64,000 bases of DNA, from the NCBI RefSeq assembly GCF_001469895.1, contig NZ_LOPY01000052.1:264570-328569 (forward strand). Direction: 5' to 3'. Positions within the stretch are counted from its first letter, which is position 1, and the number at the start of each line of letters is the position of its first letter. A program made the translations under genes and the position numbers. Shown here in pieces: positions 55,266 through 64,000 of this stretch. This stretch comes from Pseudoalteromonas sp. XI10 (lineage in GTDB: Bacteria; Pseudomonadota; Gammaproteobacteria; Enterobacterales; Alteromonadaceae). The notes under the pieces are model-generated. The model was not told the origin of the DNA, searched no databases, and was given only the letters and a program-made list of their open reading frames with translations.

Positions 55266-55805
55266 ATGGCGAAACTGCATGAAGTATATAAAGACAAAGT
55301 AGTTGCTGAGCTTCAAGAGAAGTTTGGTTTCAGCTCTGTCATGCAAGTCCCTCAGATCGAAAAGATCACATTAAACATGGGTGTGGGCGAAGCTCTAGCT
55401 GACAAGAAGATCCTAGATAACGCTGTTGCGGATCTAGAAGCAATCTCTGGTCAGAAACCTCTAATCACTAAAGCACGCAAATCAGTTGCTGGCTTCAAAG
55501 TGCGTGAAGGTTACCCAATTGGTTGTAAAGTAACCCTACGTGGCGAGCGTATGTGGGACTTTTTTGAGCGTTTGGTTTCAATCGCTATCCCACGTATCCG
55601 TGACTTCCGTGGTGTAAGTGCTAAGTCTTTTGATGGACGTGGTAACTACAGCATGGGCGTACGTGAGCAAATCATCTTCCCAGAAATCGATTATGATAAA
55701 GTAGACCGTGTTCGCGGTTTAGATATCACAATCACTACTTCTGCGAAAACAGATGATGAAGGCCGTGCGTTGTTAGAAGCGTTTAACTTCCCATTCAAGA
55801 AATAA
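55266..55805 (+). CDS. rplE: ribosomal protein uL5
   Basis: The 179-residue protein has the same length as E. coli L5 ([10 protein letters not shown] ... GMGVREQ-like block [20 protein letters not shown]). It binds 5S rRNA in the central protuberance. The preceding ATG at 55263 is adjacent and could also be used. GGAGTAG precedes the start. Confidence 0.98.
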   Translation: MAKLHEVYKDKVVAELQEKFGFSSVMQVPQIEKITLNMGVGEALADKKILDNAVADLEAISGQKPLITKARKSVAGFKVREGYPIGCKVTLRGERMWDFFERLVSIAIPRIRDFRGVSAKSFDGRGNYSMGVREQIIFPEIDYDKVDRVRGLDITITTSAKTDDEGRALLEAFNFPFKK

Positions 55806-55815
55806 GGGTAGGGTT

Positions 55816-56121
55816 ATGGCAAAGAATTCTATGAAAGCGCGCGAAGCAAAGCGTGCGAAATTAGTTGCTCAGTATGCTGAAAAGCGTGCGGCACTAAAAG
55901 CTATCATCAGTGATGTTAATACATCTGACGATGATCGTTGGGACGCGGTATTAAAGCTACAAGCTTTACCACGTGATTCTAGCTCTTCACGTCAACGTAA
56001 TCGTTGTAACGTTACGGGCCGCCCACATGGTTACCTTCGCAAATTCGGCATGAGCCGTATCAAAGTTCGCGAAGCAGCTATGCGCGGTGAAATTCCTGGC
56101 CTTAAAAAGGCTAGCTGGTAA
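55816..56121 (+). CDS. rpsN: ribosomal protein uS14, zinc-independent form
   Basis: The 101-residue S14 of the longer C-minus type ends with [20 protein letters not shown] and [17 protein letters not shown]; the four zinc cysteines of short S14 are absent. It is part of the small-subunit head. Confidence 0.97.
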   Translation: MAKNSMKAREAKRAKLVAQYAEKRAALKAIISDVNTSDDDRWDAVLKLQALPRDSSSSRQRNRCNVTGRPHGYLRKFGMSRIKVREAAMRGEIPGLKKASW

Positions 56122-56142
56122 TAGTATCACGGGAGTAAGACT

Positions 56143-56535
56143 ATGAGCTTGCAAGATCCTATTGCGGATTTGTTTACACGTATCCGTAACGGTCAGTCAG
56201 CGAAGAAAGTATCAGTATCGATGCCAACTTCAAAACTGAAAGTAGCAGTAGCTAAAGTATTAAAAGATGAAGGTTATATCGCAGATTACGCTGTAAGCGG
56301 TGAAGCGAAGCCTCAGCTTTCTATCGATTTAAAATATTTCGAAGGCAAAGCTGTTATTGAAAATATCCAGCGTGTTAGCCGCCCTGGTTTACGTATCTAT
56401 AAGAAACGTGACGAATTACCAAAGGTAATGGGTGGTCTTGGTATCGCTATCGTATCAACTTCTAAAGGCCTAATGACAGACCGCGCAGCACGTAGTGCCG
56501 GCGTTGGTGGTGAGATCATTGGCTTTGTAGCTTAA
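56143..56535 (+). CDS. rpsH: ribosomal protein uS8
   Basis: The 130-residue protein matches S8 ([14 protein letters not shown] ... [29 protein letters not shown]). It binds 16S rRNA helix 21 and in enterobacteria is the translational repressor of the spc operon. Confidence 0.98.
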   Translation: MSLQDPIADLFTRIRNGQSAKKVSVSMPTSKLKVAVAKVLKDEGYIADYAVSGEAKPQLSIDLKYFEGKAVIENIQRVSRPGLRIYKKRDELPKVMGGLGIAIVSTSKGLMTDRAARSAGVGGEIIGFVA

Positions 56536-56548
56536 TCGGAGGGGAACT

Positions 56549-57082
56549 ATGTCTCGCATAGCAAAGGCACCAATCAATGTTCCTGCCGGTGTAGAAGTTA
56601 CATTAAAAGGCCAGGACATCACAGTTAAAGGCAAAAACGGTGAATTAACTCGTACTATCAACGACGCTGTTGAAGTACAAGTTAACGATAACGTTATTAC
56701 AACTTTACCTCGTGAAGGCGTAGCTAATGCATGGGCACAAGCAGGTACTGCTCGCGCTCTAATCAACAACATGGTTGTTGGTACGCATGAAGGTTACGAG
56801 AAGAAACTTCAGTTAGTAGGTGTTGGTTACCGTGCAGCAGCTAAGGGCAAAGTATTAGACTTAACTCTTGGTTTCTCACACCCAGTGAATTTCGAAGTAC
56901 CAGAAGGTATTACGATTGAAACACCAAGCCAAACAGAAGTTCTAGTTAAGGGCGTAGACAAGCAGTTAGTTGGTCAAACAGCTGCTAACATCCGTGCATA
57001 CCGTAAACCTGAGCCTTATAAAGGTAAAGGTGTTCGTTACGCGGACGAGAATGTACGCCGTAAAGAGGCTAAGAAGAAGTAA
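56549..57082 (+). CDS. rplF: ribosomal protein uL6
   Basis: The 177-residue protein has two homologous domains and the C-terminal signature ([18 protein letters not shown]). It lies close to the sarcin-ricin loop in the 50S subunit. Confidence 0.98.
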   Translation: MSRIAKAPINVPAGVEVTLKGQDITVKGKNGELTRTINDAVEVQVNDNVITTLPREGVANAWAQAGTARALINNMVVGTHEGYEKKLQLVGVGYRAAAKGKVLDLTLGFSHPVNFEVPEGITIETPSQTEVLVKGVDKQLVGQTAANIRAYRKPEPYKGKGVRYADENVRRKEAKKK

Positions 57083-57091
57083 GGTAAGACG

Positions 57092-57442
57092 ATGGATAAA
57101 AAAACAGCTCGTCTACGTCGTGCTAAACGCACTCGTAGAAATTATATTGAACAAGGCACAACGCGTCTTGTTATCCACCGCACGCCACGTCACATTTACG
57201 CTCAAGTAGTTACTGCTGAGGGTACTGTACTGGCTGCTGCTTCTACTGTTGAAAAAGCAATTAGCGAAACAGTTAAAGGCACAGGTAACGTTGCAGCTGC
57301 TCAAGCAGTTGGTAAAGCGGTTGCTGAACGTGCAGCTGACAAAGGCATCGAAAAGATTGCTTTTGATCGCAGTGGCTTTAAATATCACGGCCGTGTGAAG
57401 GCGCTTGCTGATGCAGCGCGTGAAGCCGGTCTGCAATTCTAG
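57092..57442 (+). CDS. rplR: ribosomal protein uL18
   Basis: The 116-residue protein has a basic N-terminus ([14 protein letters not shown]) and the 5S rRNA-binding fold ([12 protein letters not shown] ... [20 protein letters not shown]). Confidence 0.98.
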   Translation: MDKKTARLRRAKRTRRNYIEQGTTRLVIHRTPRHIYAQVVTAEGTVLAAASTVEKAISETVKGTGNVAAAQAVGKAVAERAADKGIEKIAFDRSGFKYHGRVKALADAAREAGLQF

Positions 57443-57451
57443 GAGTAGACA

Positions 57452-57958
57452 ATGGCTAACGTAGAAGCAAAGCAACAACAGCCTGATTTGGCTGAAAAGC
57501 TAATCGCGGTAAACCGTGTGTCTAAAGTGGTTAAAGGTGGTCGTATCTTTAGCTTCACTGCACTAACAGTAGTTGGTGACGGCGCAGGTAAAGTAGGTTT
57601 TGGTTATGGTAAAGCACGTGAAGTTCCAGCTGCTATTCAAAAAGCAATGGAAAAAGCACGTCGCAACATGATCAGTGTAGACCTTAACGGTAACACGCTA
57701 CAGCACCCAATCAAGGGTCGCCACGCGGGTTCTAAAGTATACATGCAGCCTGCTTCTGAAGGTACAGGTATCATCGCCGGTGGTGCGATGCGTGCAGTAC
57801 TAGAAGTAACTGGTGTACAGAACGTATTGTCAAAAGCATACGGTTCAACTAACCCGATCAACATCGTTCGTGCAACGATTGCTGCTCTAGAGAACATGAA
57901 CTCTCCAGAGTCAATCGCTGCTAAACGTGGTCTTAGCGTTGACGAAATCACGGGGTAA
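57452..57958 (+). CDS. rpsE: ribosomal protein uS5
   Basis: The 168-residue protein has the double-stranded RNA-binding fold ([40 protein letters not shown]) and [15 protein letters not shown]. It takes part in decoding fidelity and mRNA unwinding. Confidence 0.98.
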   Translation: MANVEAKQQQPDLAEKLIAVNRVSKVVKGGRIFSFTALTVVGDGAGKVGFGYGKAREVPAAIQKAMEKARRNMISVDLNGNTLQHPIKGRHAGSKVYMQPASEGTGIIAGGAMRAVLEVTGVQNVLSKAYGSTNPINIVRATIAALENMNSPESIAAKRGLSVDEITG

Positions 57959-57961
57959 ACC

Positions 57962-58144
57962 ATGGCTAATAAAACTGTAAAAGTAACACAAGTAAAGAGC
58001 TCTATCGGTCGTTTACCGAAGCATAAAGCTACATTACGCGGTCTTGGTCTACGTCGTATCAATCACACTGTTGAGTTAGAAGACACAGCATGTGTGCGTG
58101 GTATGATTAACCAAGTTTCTTACATGGTAAAGGTTGAGGGTTAA
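57962..58144 (+). CDS. rpmD: ribosomal protein uL30
   Basis: The 60-residue protein is a typical short bacterial L30 ([31 protein letters not shown]). It starts three bases after rpsE. Confidence 0.97.
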   Translation: MANKTVKVTQVKSSIGRLPKHKATLRGLGLRRINHTVELEDTACVRGMINQVSYMVKVEG

Positions 58145-58148
58145 TTCG

Positions 58149-58583
58149 ATGCATTTGAATACACTTTCACCTGCTGCTGGTGCAAAAACTGAAAAGAAAC
58201 GTCTAGGTCGTGGTATTGGTTCTGGTCTTGGTAAGACTGGTGGCCGTGGTCATAAAGGCCAAAAATCACGTTCTGGCGGTAAAGTTCGCGTTGGTTTCGA
58301 AGGCGGTCAAATGCCTATGCAACGTCGTCTACCTAAATTTGGTTTCACTTCACGTAAATCATTAGTATCTACTGAAGTTAACCTTTTTGAAATCGCTAAA
58401 GTTGAAGGCGATGTAGTAGACGTAAACGCGTTACAAGCAGCTGGTCTAGTTAAAAAGAACATCCAGTTCGTTAAAGTAGTTAAATCTGGCGAAGTTTCAC
58501 GCGCAGTTACCGTTAAAGGTCTTAAAGTGACTAAAGGTGCTCGCGAAGCTATCGAAGCTGCCGGAGGCAAGGTAGAAGACTAA
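58149..58583 (+). CDS. rplO: ribosomal protein uL15
   Basis: The 144-residue protein has the same length as E. coli L15, with the Gly-rich N-terminal extension ([20 protein letters not shown]) and the basic rRNA-binding tail. Start 58149 (MHLNTLSPA) is preferred to an upstream in-frame start at 58134 that overlaps rpmD. Confidence 0.97.
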   Translation: MHLNTLSPAAGAKTEKKRLGRGIGSGLGKTGGRGHKGQKSRSGGKVRVGFEGGQMPMQRRLPKFGFTSRKSLVSTEVNLFEIAKVEGDVVDVNALQAAGLVKKNIQFVKVVKSGEVSRAVTVKGLKVTKGAREAIEAAGGKVED

Positions 58584-58593
58584 GGAAGTACTA

Positions 58594-59922
58594 ATGGCTA
58601 AACCAGGTCAAGATATGAAAAGTGCACAAAGTGGGCTTTCGGAATTGAAGCGTCGATTACTATTTGTATTAGGTGCTATCATTATTTACCGTCTAGGTTC
58701 ATTCGTGCCGATCCCTGGGATTGACGCCGCTGTACTTGCCGATTTCTTCGAGCAACAAAAGGGCACCATTGTTGAAATGTTTAACATGTTCAGCGGTGGT
58801 GCGCTTGAGCGAGCTTCAGTGTTAGCACTGGGTATTATGCCGTACATCTCGGCTTCGATTATTACGCAACTATTAACGCATATGTATCCGCCGTTTATAG
58901 AGCTTAAGAAAGAAGGTGAGCAAGGGCGTAAGAAAATTAGCCAGTACACACGCTACGGCACGCTTGTGCTTGCTACAATCCAATCAATCGGTATTGCTAC
59001 AAGCTTACCGGGCATGATGGACGGGTTAGTTGTTAACCCAGGTATCGGTTTCTACTTCACTGCTGTAGTGAGTTTAGTAACTGGTACTATGTTCCTAATG
59101 TGGTTGGGCGAACAAATTACAGAACGTGGTATCGGTAACGGTATCTCAGTTCTGATTTTTGTTGGTATCGTAGCTAACCTGCCGTCTGCTATTGGTTCGA
59201 CAGCCGAAATGGCGCGCCAAGGTGATCTGAATGTACTTGTACTGTTATTGATTGCTGTAATCGTATTCGCTGTTACTTACCTAGTTGTATTCTTTGAACG
59301 TGGTCAACGTCGTATCGTCGTTAACTATGCAAAGCGTCAACAAGGTCGTCAGGTATTTGCTGCTCAAAGCACGCACTTACCACTGAAAGTAAACATGGCG
59401 GGTGTTATTCCACCAATCTTTGCTAGCAGTATAATTCTGTTCCCTGGTACAATTGCAAGCTGGTTCGGCCAGGGTGAAGGTCCGGTCGCTGATGTGCTAC
59501 AAGCAATCGCTACAACGTTGACTCCAGGTCAACCTTTATATGCGATGGTTTTAGCTGCGGCTATTATCTTCTTCTGCTTTTTCTACACCGCGTTGGTATT
59601 TAACCCGCGTGAAACAGCAGATAACCTGAAAAAATCTGGCGCATTTATCCCAGGTATTCGTCCAGGTGAGCAGACATCTAAATACATTGATAAAGTGATG
59701 ACACGCCTGACATTGGCAGGTGCTTTGTATATAACCTTTATCTGTCTGGTGCCCGAATTCATGACTATGGCATGGCAAACGCCATTCTATTTCGGCGGTA
59801 CATCAATTTTGATTATCGTTGTTGTAATCATGGACTTTATGGCACAAGTACAGACGCATCTGATGTCACATCAGTATGATTCTGTGCTGAAAAAAGCAAA
59901 CCTTAAAGGCTACGGTCGATAA
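58594..59922 (+). CDS. secY: SecY, protein translocase channel subunit
   Basis: The 442-residue inner-membrane protein has ten helices, with the plug region after TM1 ([13 protein letters not shown]), the conserved [29 protein letters not shown] and cytosolic loops [13 protein letters not shown] and [20 protein letters not shown]. It forms the SecYEG channel. Its place between rplO and rpmJ is the standard spc order. Confidence 0.98.
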   Translation: MAKPGQDMKSAQSGLSELKRRLLFVLGAIIIYRLGSFVPIPGIDAAVLADFFEQQKGTIVEMFNMFSGGALERASVLALGIMPYISASIITQLLTHMYPPFIELKKEGEQGRKKISQYTRYGTLVLATIQSIGIATSLPGMMDGLVVNPGIGFYFTAVVSLVTGTMFLMWLGEQITERGIGNGISVLIFVGIVANLPSAIGSTAEMARQGDLNVLVLLLIAVIVFAVTYLVVFFERGQRRIVVNYAKRQQGRQVFAAQSTHLPLKVNMAGVIPPIFASSIILFPGTIASWFGQGEGPVADVLQAIATTLTPGQPLYAMVLAAAIIFFCFFYTALVFNPRETADNLKKSGAFIPGIRPGEQTSKYIDKVMTRLTLAGALYITFICLVPEFMTMAWQTPFYFGGTSILIIVVVIMDFMAQVQTHLMSHQYDSVLKKANLKGYGR

Positions 59923-59944
59923 GGTCATTTTACGGAGTTGAGCA

Positions 59945-60058
59945 ATGAAAGTACGTGCTTCCGTTAAGAAAATATGCCGTAACTGTAAAGTTATTAAACG
60001 TGCTGGTGTAGTACGCGTAATTTGCAGTGAGCCTAAGCACAAGCAAAGGCAAGGCTAA
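59945..60058 (+). CDS. rpmJ: ribosomal protein bL36, zinc-binding form
   Basis: The 37-residue protein ([20 protein letters not shown], then [17 protein letters not shown]) keeps the zinc set C11, C14, C27 and H32. It is the last gene of the spc operon, with a hairpin terminator just after it. Confidence 0.97.
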   Translation: MKVRASVKKICRNCKVIKRAGVVRVICSEPKHKQRQG

Positions 60059-60070
60059 TTAAACAGTCGT

Positions 60071-60103
60071 GCAGGCTGAGTTATTTACTCGGCCTGTGTT
60101 TTT
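60071..60103 (+). terminator. terminator or attenuator between rpmJ and rpsM
   Basis: GCAGGCTGAG/CTCGGCCTGT (two G-T pairs) with a 7-nt loop is followed by GTTTTT. It separates the spc and alpha operons and may allow partial read-through. Confidence 0.65.
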
Positions 60104-60109
60104 AGTTGT

Positions 60110-60189
60110 GATTTGGTCTTCGTTTGAGTATCCTTACGGGCTTTTCAAACAGATGATTACCAAATTCAAATATAGGAGATGTGTTAGTG
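60110..60189 (+). promoter_or_regulatory. alpha-operon leader, S4 autoregulatory pseudoknot
   Basis: The leader has GTTTGAGTATCCTTACGGGC followed by TTTTCAAAC, where GTTTGA pairs with TCAAAC, then an A-rich stretch, AGGAG and the GTG start. This closely matches, from memory, the E. coli alpha-operon ribosome-binding-site pseudoknot (Rfam Alpha_RBS), to which S4 binds to repress rpsM translation. Confidence 0.75.
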
Positions 60190-60543
60190 GCCCGTATCGC
60201 TGGCATTAACGTCCCTGATCATAAACATGCAGTTATCGGTTTAACTGCTATTTATGGCATAGGTAAGACTCGCTCTAAGGAAATCTTAGCAGCGACTGGT
60301 ATCGCCGAGACCACAAAAATCGGTGAACTTTCAGACGAAACACTTGACGTATTGCGTGAAGCAGTTGGCAAGTACACTGTAGAAGGTGACCTTCGTCGTG
60401 AAGTTACATTAAATATCAAGCGCCTTATGGACCTTGGTTGTTTCCGTGGCCTACGTCACCGTCGTTCGTTACCACTACGTGGTCAACGTACTAAGACTAA
60501 CGCGCGTACTCGTAAGGGTCCTCGCAAGCCTATCAAGAAATAA
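60187..60543 (+). CDS. rpsM: ribosomal protein uS13
   Basis: The 118-residue protein equals E. coli S13 in length ([20 protein letters not shown] ... [18 protein letters not shown]). The start is GTG at 60187, seven bases after AGGAG; the in-frame GTG at 60181 is too close to the SD. The GTG start and leader are as expected for S4 control. Confidence 0.97.
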   Translation: MARIAGINVPDHKHAVIGLTAIYGIGKTRSKEILAATGIAETTKIGELSDETLDVLREAVGKYTVEGDLRREVTLNIKRLMDLGCFRGLRHRRSLPLRGQRTKTNARTRKGPRKPIKK

Positions 60544-60556
60544 GGTGGGGTAGATT

Positions 60557-60943
60557 ATGGCTAAAGCACCAATTCGTCGTAAGAAGGTTAAAAAGCAAGT
60601 TGCTGATGGTATGGCTCACGTTCATGCTTCTTTCAACAACACTATTGTAACAATTACCGACCGTCAAGGTAATGCACTATCTTGGGCAACAGCAGGTGGT
60701 TCAGGTTTCCGTGGTTCACGTAAATCTACTCCATTCGCGGCTCAGGTTGCTGCAGAGCGTGCAGGTACTGCTGCTCAAGAATACGGTTTAAAAAATCTAG
60801 AAGTTTTCATCAAAGGTCCAGGTCCAGGTCGTGAATCTGCTGTACGTGCTTTGAATGCTGCTGGTTACCGTATCACCAACATCACTGACGTGACGCCAAT
60901 CCCTCATAATGGTTGTCGTCCACCGAAGAAACGTCGCGTTTAA
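60557..60943 (+). CDS. rpsK: ribosomal protein uS11
   Basis: The 128-residue protein has [34 protein letters not shown] and the C-terminal [16 protein letters not shown]. It is a small-subunit platform protein in the alpha operon. Confidence 0.98.
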   Translation: MAKAPIRRKKVKKQVADGMAHVHASFNNTIVTITDRQGNALSWATAGGSGFRGSRKSTPFAAQVAAERAGTAAQEYGLKNLEVFIKGPGPGRESAVRALNAAGYRITNITDVTPIPHNGCRPPKKRRV

Positions 60944-60964
60944 CAATAGGTTAGGAGAAATAAC

Positions 60965-61585
60965 ATGGCAAGATATTTGGGCCCTAAGCTCAAGCTGAGT
61001 CGTCGTGAAGGTACTGACCTGTTCCTTAAGAGCGGCGTAAGAGCTATCGACTCTAAGTGTAAACTTGAGACTGCACCTGGTCAGCACGGCGCTCGTAAAG
61101 GTCGCTTATCTGATTACGGTTTACAGCTACGTGAAAAGCAAAAAGTACGTCGTATCTACGGTGTATTAGAAAAGCAATTCCGTAACTACTACAAAGAAGC
61201 TGCTCGCCTTAAAGGTAATACAGGTGAAAACTTGTTACAGCTTTTAGAGCAACGTTTAGACAATGTTGTATATCGCATGGGTTTTGCTAGCACACGCGCT
61301 GAAGCACGTCAGTTAGTAAGCCACAAAGCGATTTTAGTTAATGGTCGTGTAGTGAACATCCCTTCATACGTAATTACTCCAGAAGATACTGTTGTAATTC
61401 GTGAGAAGTCAAAAACACAAGCACGTATCATCGCTGCTCTAGAGTTGGCTGAGCAACGTGAAAAGCCGACTTGGGTTGAAGTTGACGGTAAGAAAATGGA
61501 AGGTAGCTTCAAGCGCCTACCTGAGCGTTCAGATCTGTCTGCGGACATTAACGAACAACTAATCGTCGAACTTTACTCTAAGTAA
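60965..61585 (+). CDS. rpsD: ribosomal protein uS4
   Basis: The 206-residue protein has the same length as E. coli S4, with the N-terminal [19 protein letters not shown] and an S4 RNA-binding domain ([31 protein letters not shown]). It is an assembly initiator and in enterobacteria the repressor of its own operon through the rpsM leader. Confidence 0.98.
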   Translation: MARYLGPKLKLSRREGTDLFLKSGVRAIDSKCKLETAPGQHGARKGRLSDYGLQLREKQKVRRIYGVLEKQFRNYYKEAARLKGNTGENLLQLLEQRLDNVVYRMGFASTRAEARQLVSHKAILVNGRVVNIPSYVITPEDTVVIREKSKTQARIIAALELAEQREKPTWVEVDGKKMEGSFKRLPERSDLSADINEQLIVELYSK

Positions 61586-61609
61586 AGTTAAGAGTTAAGA
61601 GAGGATAAA

Positions 61610-62596
61610 ATGCAGGGTTCTGTTACCGAATTCCTAAAACCAAGGTTAGTCGATATCGACGCTATCAACCCAACGCGTTCTAAAGTAGTTTTAGAACCAT
61701 TAGAGCGTGGCTTCGGTCACACTTTGGGTAATGCCTTACGCCGTATACTGTTATCATCTATGCCTGGATGTGCAGTAACTGAAGTAGAAATCGACGGTGT
61801 ATTGCATGAGTACAGCGCGAAAGAGGGCGTACAAGAAGACATCATTGAAATTCTGTTAAACCTTAAAGGTCTAGCAGTAACTTTAGAAGGCAAAGATGAA
61901 GTTTTTCTGACCCTGACTAAATCTGGTGTAGGCCCTGTGACTGCGGCTGATATTCAGCACGATGGTGATGTAACTATCGCCAACCCAGATCACGTTATCT
62001 GTCACCTTACGACAGATAGCAGCGAGATCAGCATGCGTATTCGTGTTGAGCGCGGTCGCGGTTATGTGCCGGCATCTAGTCGTTTATCCTCTGATGACGA
62101 TGAGCGTCCAATTGGTCGTCTGCTGCTTGATGCATCATTCAGCCCAGTTGAACGTATTGCGTACTCGGTTGAATCAGCCCGTGTTGAGCAACGTACAGAC
62201 TTAGACAAGTTAATCATTGATATGGAAACAAACGGCACTTTAGATCCTGAAGAAGCGATCCGCCGTGCGTCTACTATCTTAGCTGAGCAATTAGATGCAT
62301 TCGTAGATTTACGTGATGTAACTGAGCCAGAAGAGAAAGAAGAGAAGCCAGAATTCGATCCTATTCTGCTTCGTCCAGTTGATGATCTTGAGCTAACAGT
62401 ACGTTCAGCAAACTGTTTGAAAGCCGAGCAAATTCAATATATCGGTGATTTAGTTCAGCGCACTGAAGTTGAGCTTCTTAAAACGCCTAACTTAGGTAAG
62501 AAGTCTCTAACTGAAATTAAAGACGTGCTAGCTTCACGTGGTCTTTCTCTAGGTATGCGCCTAGAAAATTGGCCGCCTGCAAGCCTAGCTGAATAA
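61610..62596 (+). CDS. rpoA: RNA polymerase alpha subunit
   Basis: The 328-residue protein has an N-terminal dimerisation and assembly domain ([20 protein letters not shown]), a flexible acidic linker ([14 protein letters not shown]) and the C-terminal domain that binds UP elements and activators ([33 protein letters not shown]). Confidence 0.98.
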   Translation: MQGSVTEFLKPRLVDIDAINPTRSKVVLEPLERGFGHTLGNALRRILLSSMPGCAVTEVEIDGVLHEYSAKEGVQEDIIEILLNLKGLAVTLEGKDEVFLTLTKSGVGPVTAADIQHDGDVTIANPDHVICHLTTDSSEISMRIRVERGRGYVPASSRLSSDDDERPIGRLLLDASFSPVERIAYSVESARVEQRTDLDKLIIDMETNGTLDPEEAIRRASTILAEQLDAFVDLRDVTEPEEKEEKPEFDPILLRPVDDLELTVRSANCLKAEQIQYIGDLVQRTEVELLKTPNLGKKSLTEIKDVLASRGLSLGMRLENWPPASLAE

Positions 62597-62635
62597 TCTA
62601 AATCACTATATTAGTTTAGTTAGAAGGATAGGGTC

Positions 62636-63037
62636 ATGCGCCATCGTAAGAGTGGTCGTCAATTAAACCGTAACAGCAGCCATCGCAAAGCGATGTTCAG
62701 CAACATGGCTGGTTCTTTGGTGAAACATGAAATCATCAAAACAACTTTGCCTAAAGCTAAAGAGTTGCGCCGTGTAATTGAACCTTTAATCACACTGGCT
62801 AAGACTGACAGTGTAGCAAACCGCCGTTTAGCGTTTGCTCGCACGCGTGATAATGAAGTAGTTGGTAAATTATTCAGCGAAATCGGTCCACGTAATACAG
62901 ACCGTCCTGGTGGTTACACTCGTATTCTTAAGTGTGGCTTCCGTGCTGGTGATAATGCACCAATGGCTTATATTGAACTAGTTGGTCGCCCAGCGACAAA
63001 CGAAGAAGTTCAAGAAGACGCGCAGTCTGCAGAGTAA
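62636..63037 (+). CDS. rplQ: ribosomal protein bL17
   Basis: The 133-residue protein ([20 protein letters not shown] ... [20 protein letters not shown]) is the last gene of the alpha operon. It has a slightly longer acidic tail than E. coli L17 (127 residues). A strong terminator follows. Confidence 0.98.
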   Translation: MRHRKSGRQLNRNSSHRKAMFSNMAGSLVKHEIIKTTLPKAKELRRVIEPLITLAKTDSVANRRLAFARTRDNEVVGKLFSEIGPRNTDRPGGYTRILKCGFRAGDNAPMAYIELVGRPATNEEVQEDAQSAE

Positions 63038-63051
63038 GTCGTAAAGACACC

Positions 63052-63079
63052 AAAAAGCCGAGCTTATGCTCGGCTTTTT
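63052..63079 (+). terminator. terminator of the alpha operon
   Basis: AAAAAGCCGAGC/GCTCGGCTTTTT has a TTAT loop and lies 14 bases after the rplQ stop. Confidence 0.9.
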
Positions 63080-63396
63080 ACTTTCTAAAATTCACCACTA
63101 AACTTCACTACTTATAAAACAGCTCTATCAACCCCAAACATTACCATACAATCTTGAAGCACCTAGCACCTAGCACCTAGCACCTAGCACCTAGCAACTA
63201 GCAACTAAGATCATATATAAAGATCAATTCGCGCTCTTTAATAGCTGCATCTTCTTTTATACAACTTAAAAACAAGCATATTTATAAAATACACTGCCTA
63301 AATAGCCATAATACGAGTGATTTAGTGCTATTTTTACCCGTTTCGTTCGTATTTTGCGCGAACAGTCATTTTTTTCATAAAAACTTCAAAAAACAG
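63080..63396. other. non-coding spacer between rplQ and the rrn promoters
   Basis: The 317 bases hold no ORF with a ribosome binding site. They are AT-rich and contain the heptanucleotide repeat at 63159-63207. The A/T runs just before the first rrn promoter (63361-63396) could act as an UP element. Confidence 0.6.
63159..63207. repeat. seven tandem 7-bp repeats
   Basis: Five perfect GCACCTA units are followed by two GCAACTA units, 49 bases in all, without interruption. The repeat is non-coding, between the alpha-operon terminator and the rrn promoters. Confidence 0.95.
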
Positions 63397-63424
63397 TTGA
63401 TCTCAATTCGGATCTCCCTATAAT
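63397..63424 (+). promoter_or_regulatory. rrn promoter P1
   Basis: TTGATC (63397-63402), a 16-base spacer and TATAAT (63419-63424) are followed by a GCGC discriminator, as in stringently controlled rrn promoters. Confidence 0.75.
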
Positions 63425-63531
63425 GCGCATCCACCGACACGGCGGACTGCTTACAAAAAAGCAAAACGACGAGTTGGTTGAGTCAAGTAAGACTGAGTTT
63501 TGAAAAAATAAACTTTTCTCAAAATTAAGTG

Positions 63532-63559
63532 TTGACAAAAATGACGGCTTGCGTAGAAT
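63532..63559 (+). promoter_or_regulatory. rrn promoter P2
   Basis: TTGACA (63532-63537), a 16-base spacer and TAGAAT (63554-63559). It is the second of two tandem promoters, 135 bases after P1. Confidence 0.75.
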
Positions 63560-63592
63560 GCACAGCCCTTGAGACGCAAAAGTATCTCAAAC

Positions 63593-63605
63593 GTTCTTTA
63601 ACAAT
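63593..63605 (+). promoter_or_regulatory. rrn antitermination boxA
   Basis: GTTCTTTAACAAT matches the boxA element of rrn leaders (TGCTCTTTAACAA in E. coli), the binding site of NusB/S10. The following CTGTGTGGGCAC also resembles the E. coli leader. Confidence 0.8.
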
Positions 63606-63784
63606 ATAAAGCAATCATCTGTGTGGGCACTCGTACAGATTGAGTTCTAACAGCGAAGCTTGGTTTACTAAGTAACGCAAACAAATTTAGAGTCTCAAAT
63701 GTAACTGAGTGACTATATAGTCAATTCGTTTTGATTTTACTTTTTTAAAAAGTAGAAACAAACAATCAGAATTCATTGAGCATG

Positions 63785-63804
63785 GTTTGAAGTTTACTTC
63801 AAAC
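63785..63804 (+). other. leader hairpin just before 16S rRNA
   Basis: GTTTGAAGT-TT-ACTTCAAAC is a perfect 9-bp inverted repeat, 11 bases before the mature 16S 5' end. It may take part in leader folding or RNase III processing. Confidence 0.45.
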
Positions 63805-63814
63805 AAAAAACTTT

Positions 63815-64000
63815 TAATTGAAGAGTTTGATCATGGCTCAGATTGAACGCTGGCGGCAGGCCTAACACATGCAAGTCGAGCGGTAACAGAGAGTAGCTTG
63901 CTACTCTGCTGACGAGCGGCGGACGGGTGAGTAATGCTTGGGAATATGCCTTATGGTGGGGGACAACAGTTGGAAACGACTGCTAATACCGCATGATGTC
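63815..64000 (+). rRNA. rrs: 16S ribosomal RNA, 5' part
   Basis: The sequence starts with TAATTGAAGAGTTTGATCAT and continues through the conserved 27F site, V1 (GAGAGTAGCTTGCTACTCT) and GACGAGCGGCGGACGGGTGA. It is cut by the end of the window. The V1 stem and following bases fit Pseudoalteromonas. Confidence 0.97.

Noticed and set aside
60106..60134. possible promoter TTGTGA-17-TATCCT before rpsM
   Set aside because: The TATCCT lies inside the conserved S4 leader pseudoknot sequence, so it is explained better as leader RNA.
63159..63207. repeat array considered as CRISPR
   Set aside because: Units are 7 bp, directly adjacent without spacers, and no cas genes are present.

Overview
The window is chromosomal DNA of a marine gammaproteobacterium of the Alteromonadales, most probably Pseudoalteromonas. 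The partial 16S rRNA at the right end has the Alteromonadales-type start, the greB-ompR-envZ-tex neighbourhood and the spc/alpha ribosomal operons are gammaproteobacterial, and the TIGR01782-type TonB receptor with pullulanase and GH97 glucosidase is typical of polysaccharide-using marine bacteria. No phage, insertion sequence, CRISPR array or tRNA gene was seen.

Layout. (1) 1-8.4 kb: the 3' end of a secreted GlyGly-CTERM protein, then tex, a CBS-domain gene, a small exported protein, greB and ompR-envZ, followed by an orphan membrane protein. (2) 8.5-14.3 kb: a periplasmic GH97 alpha-glucosidase diverges from a cupredoxin/outer-membrane-barrel pair and a chemoreceptor. (3) 14.3-26.2 kb: speE diverges from a speA-acyltransferase-acyltransferase-MscS-type operon; then a chromate transporter, a periplasmic binding protein, an OmpA-type lipoprotein, an ABC exporter and a DUF3224/DUF4177/LysE operon. 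(4) 26.3-33.7 kb: a starch locus made of a TonB-dependent receptor and a 1438-residue lipoprotein pullulanase. Its upstream region shares an identical 14-bp near-palindrome with the GH97 region 15.6 kb away, so the two loci are probably co-regulated by a LacI/MalR-type regulator. (5) 33.7-43.4 kb: a bPH2 protein, PhoD, and a sulfide/persulfide-type module (rhodanese + DUF2892, divergent from a two-cysteine ArsR-family regulator leading an RND pump), then an iodotyrosine-deiodinase-like flavoprotein and an EEP-family enzyme. (6) 43.5-52.1 kb: two Bor-like lipoproteins, a YIP1-MacA-MacB-like export operon, an aldo/keto reductase, a TorF-type porin, an unrecognised protein, and an XRE-regulator/membrane-protein pair behind three similar palindromes. 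(7) 52.3-54.3 kb: an AsmA-family protein. (8) 54.5-63.0 kb: the complete spc operon (rplN to rpmJ) and alpha operon (rpsM to rplQ). The S10 operon is not upstream of it. (9) 63.1-64.0 kb: a heptanucleotide tandem repeat, two rrn promoters, an antitermination boxA and the start of 16S rRNA.

The most interesting points are the BigR/YgaV-like switch with three palindromes placed between split YgaP-like genes and an RND pump, the deiodinase homologue with its complete substrate-binding triad, the shared starch-regulon operator, the triple-palindrome XRE module, and the separation of the spc operon from S10 next to an rrn operon. I see no single system that I could claim is wholly new. The cupredoxin-barrel-chemoreceptor group and the XRE/membrane module are the least explained.
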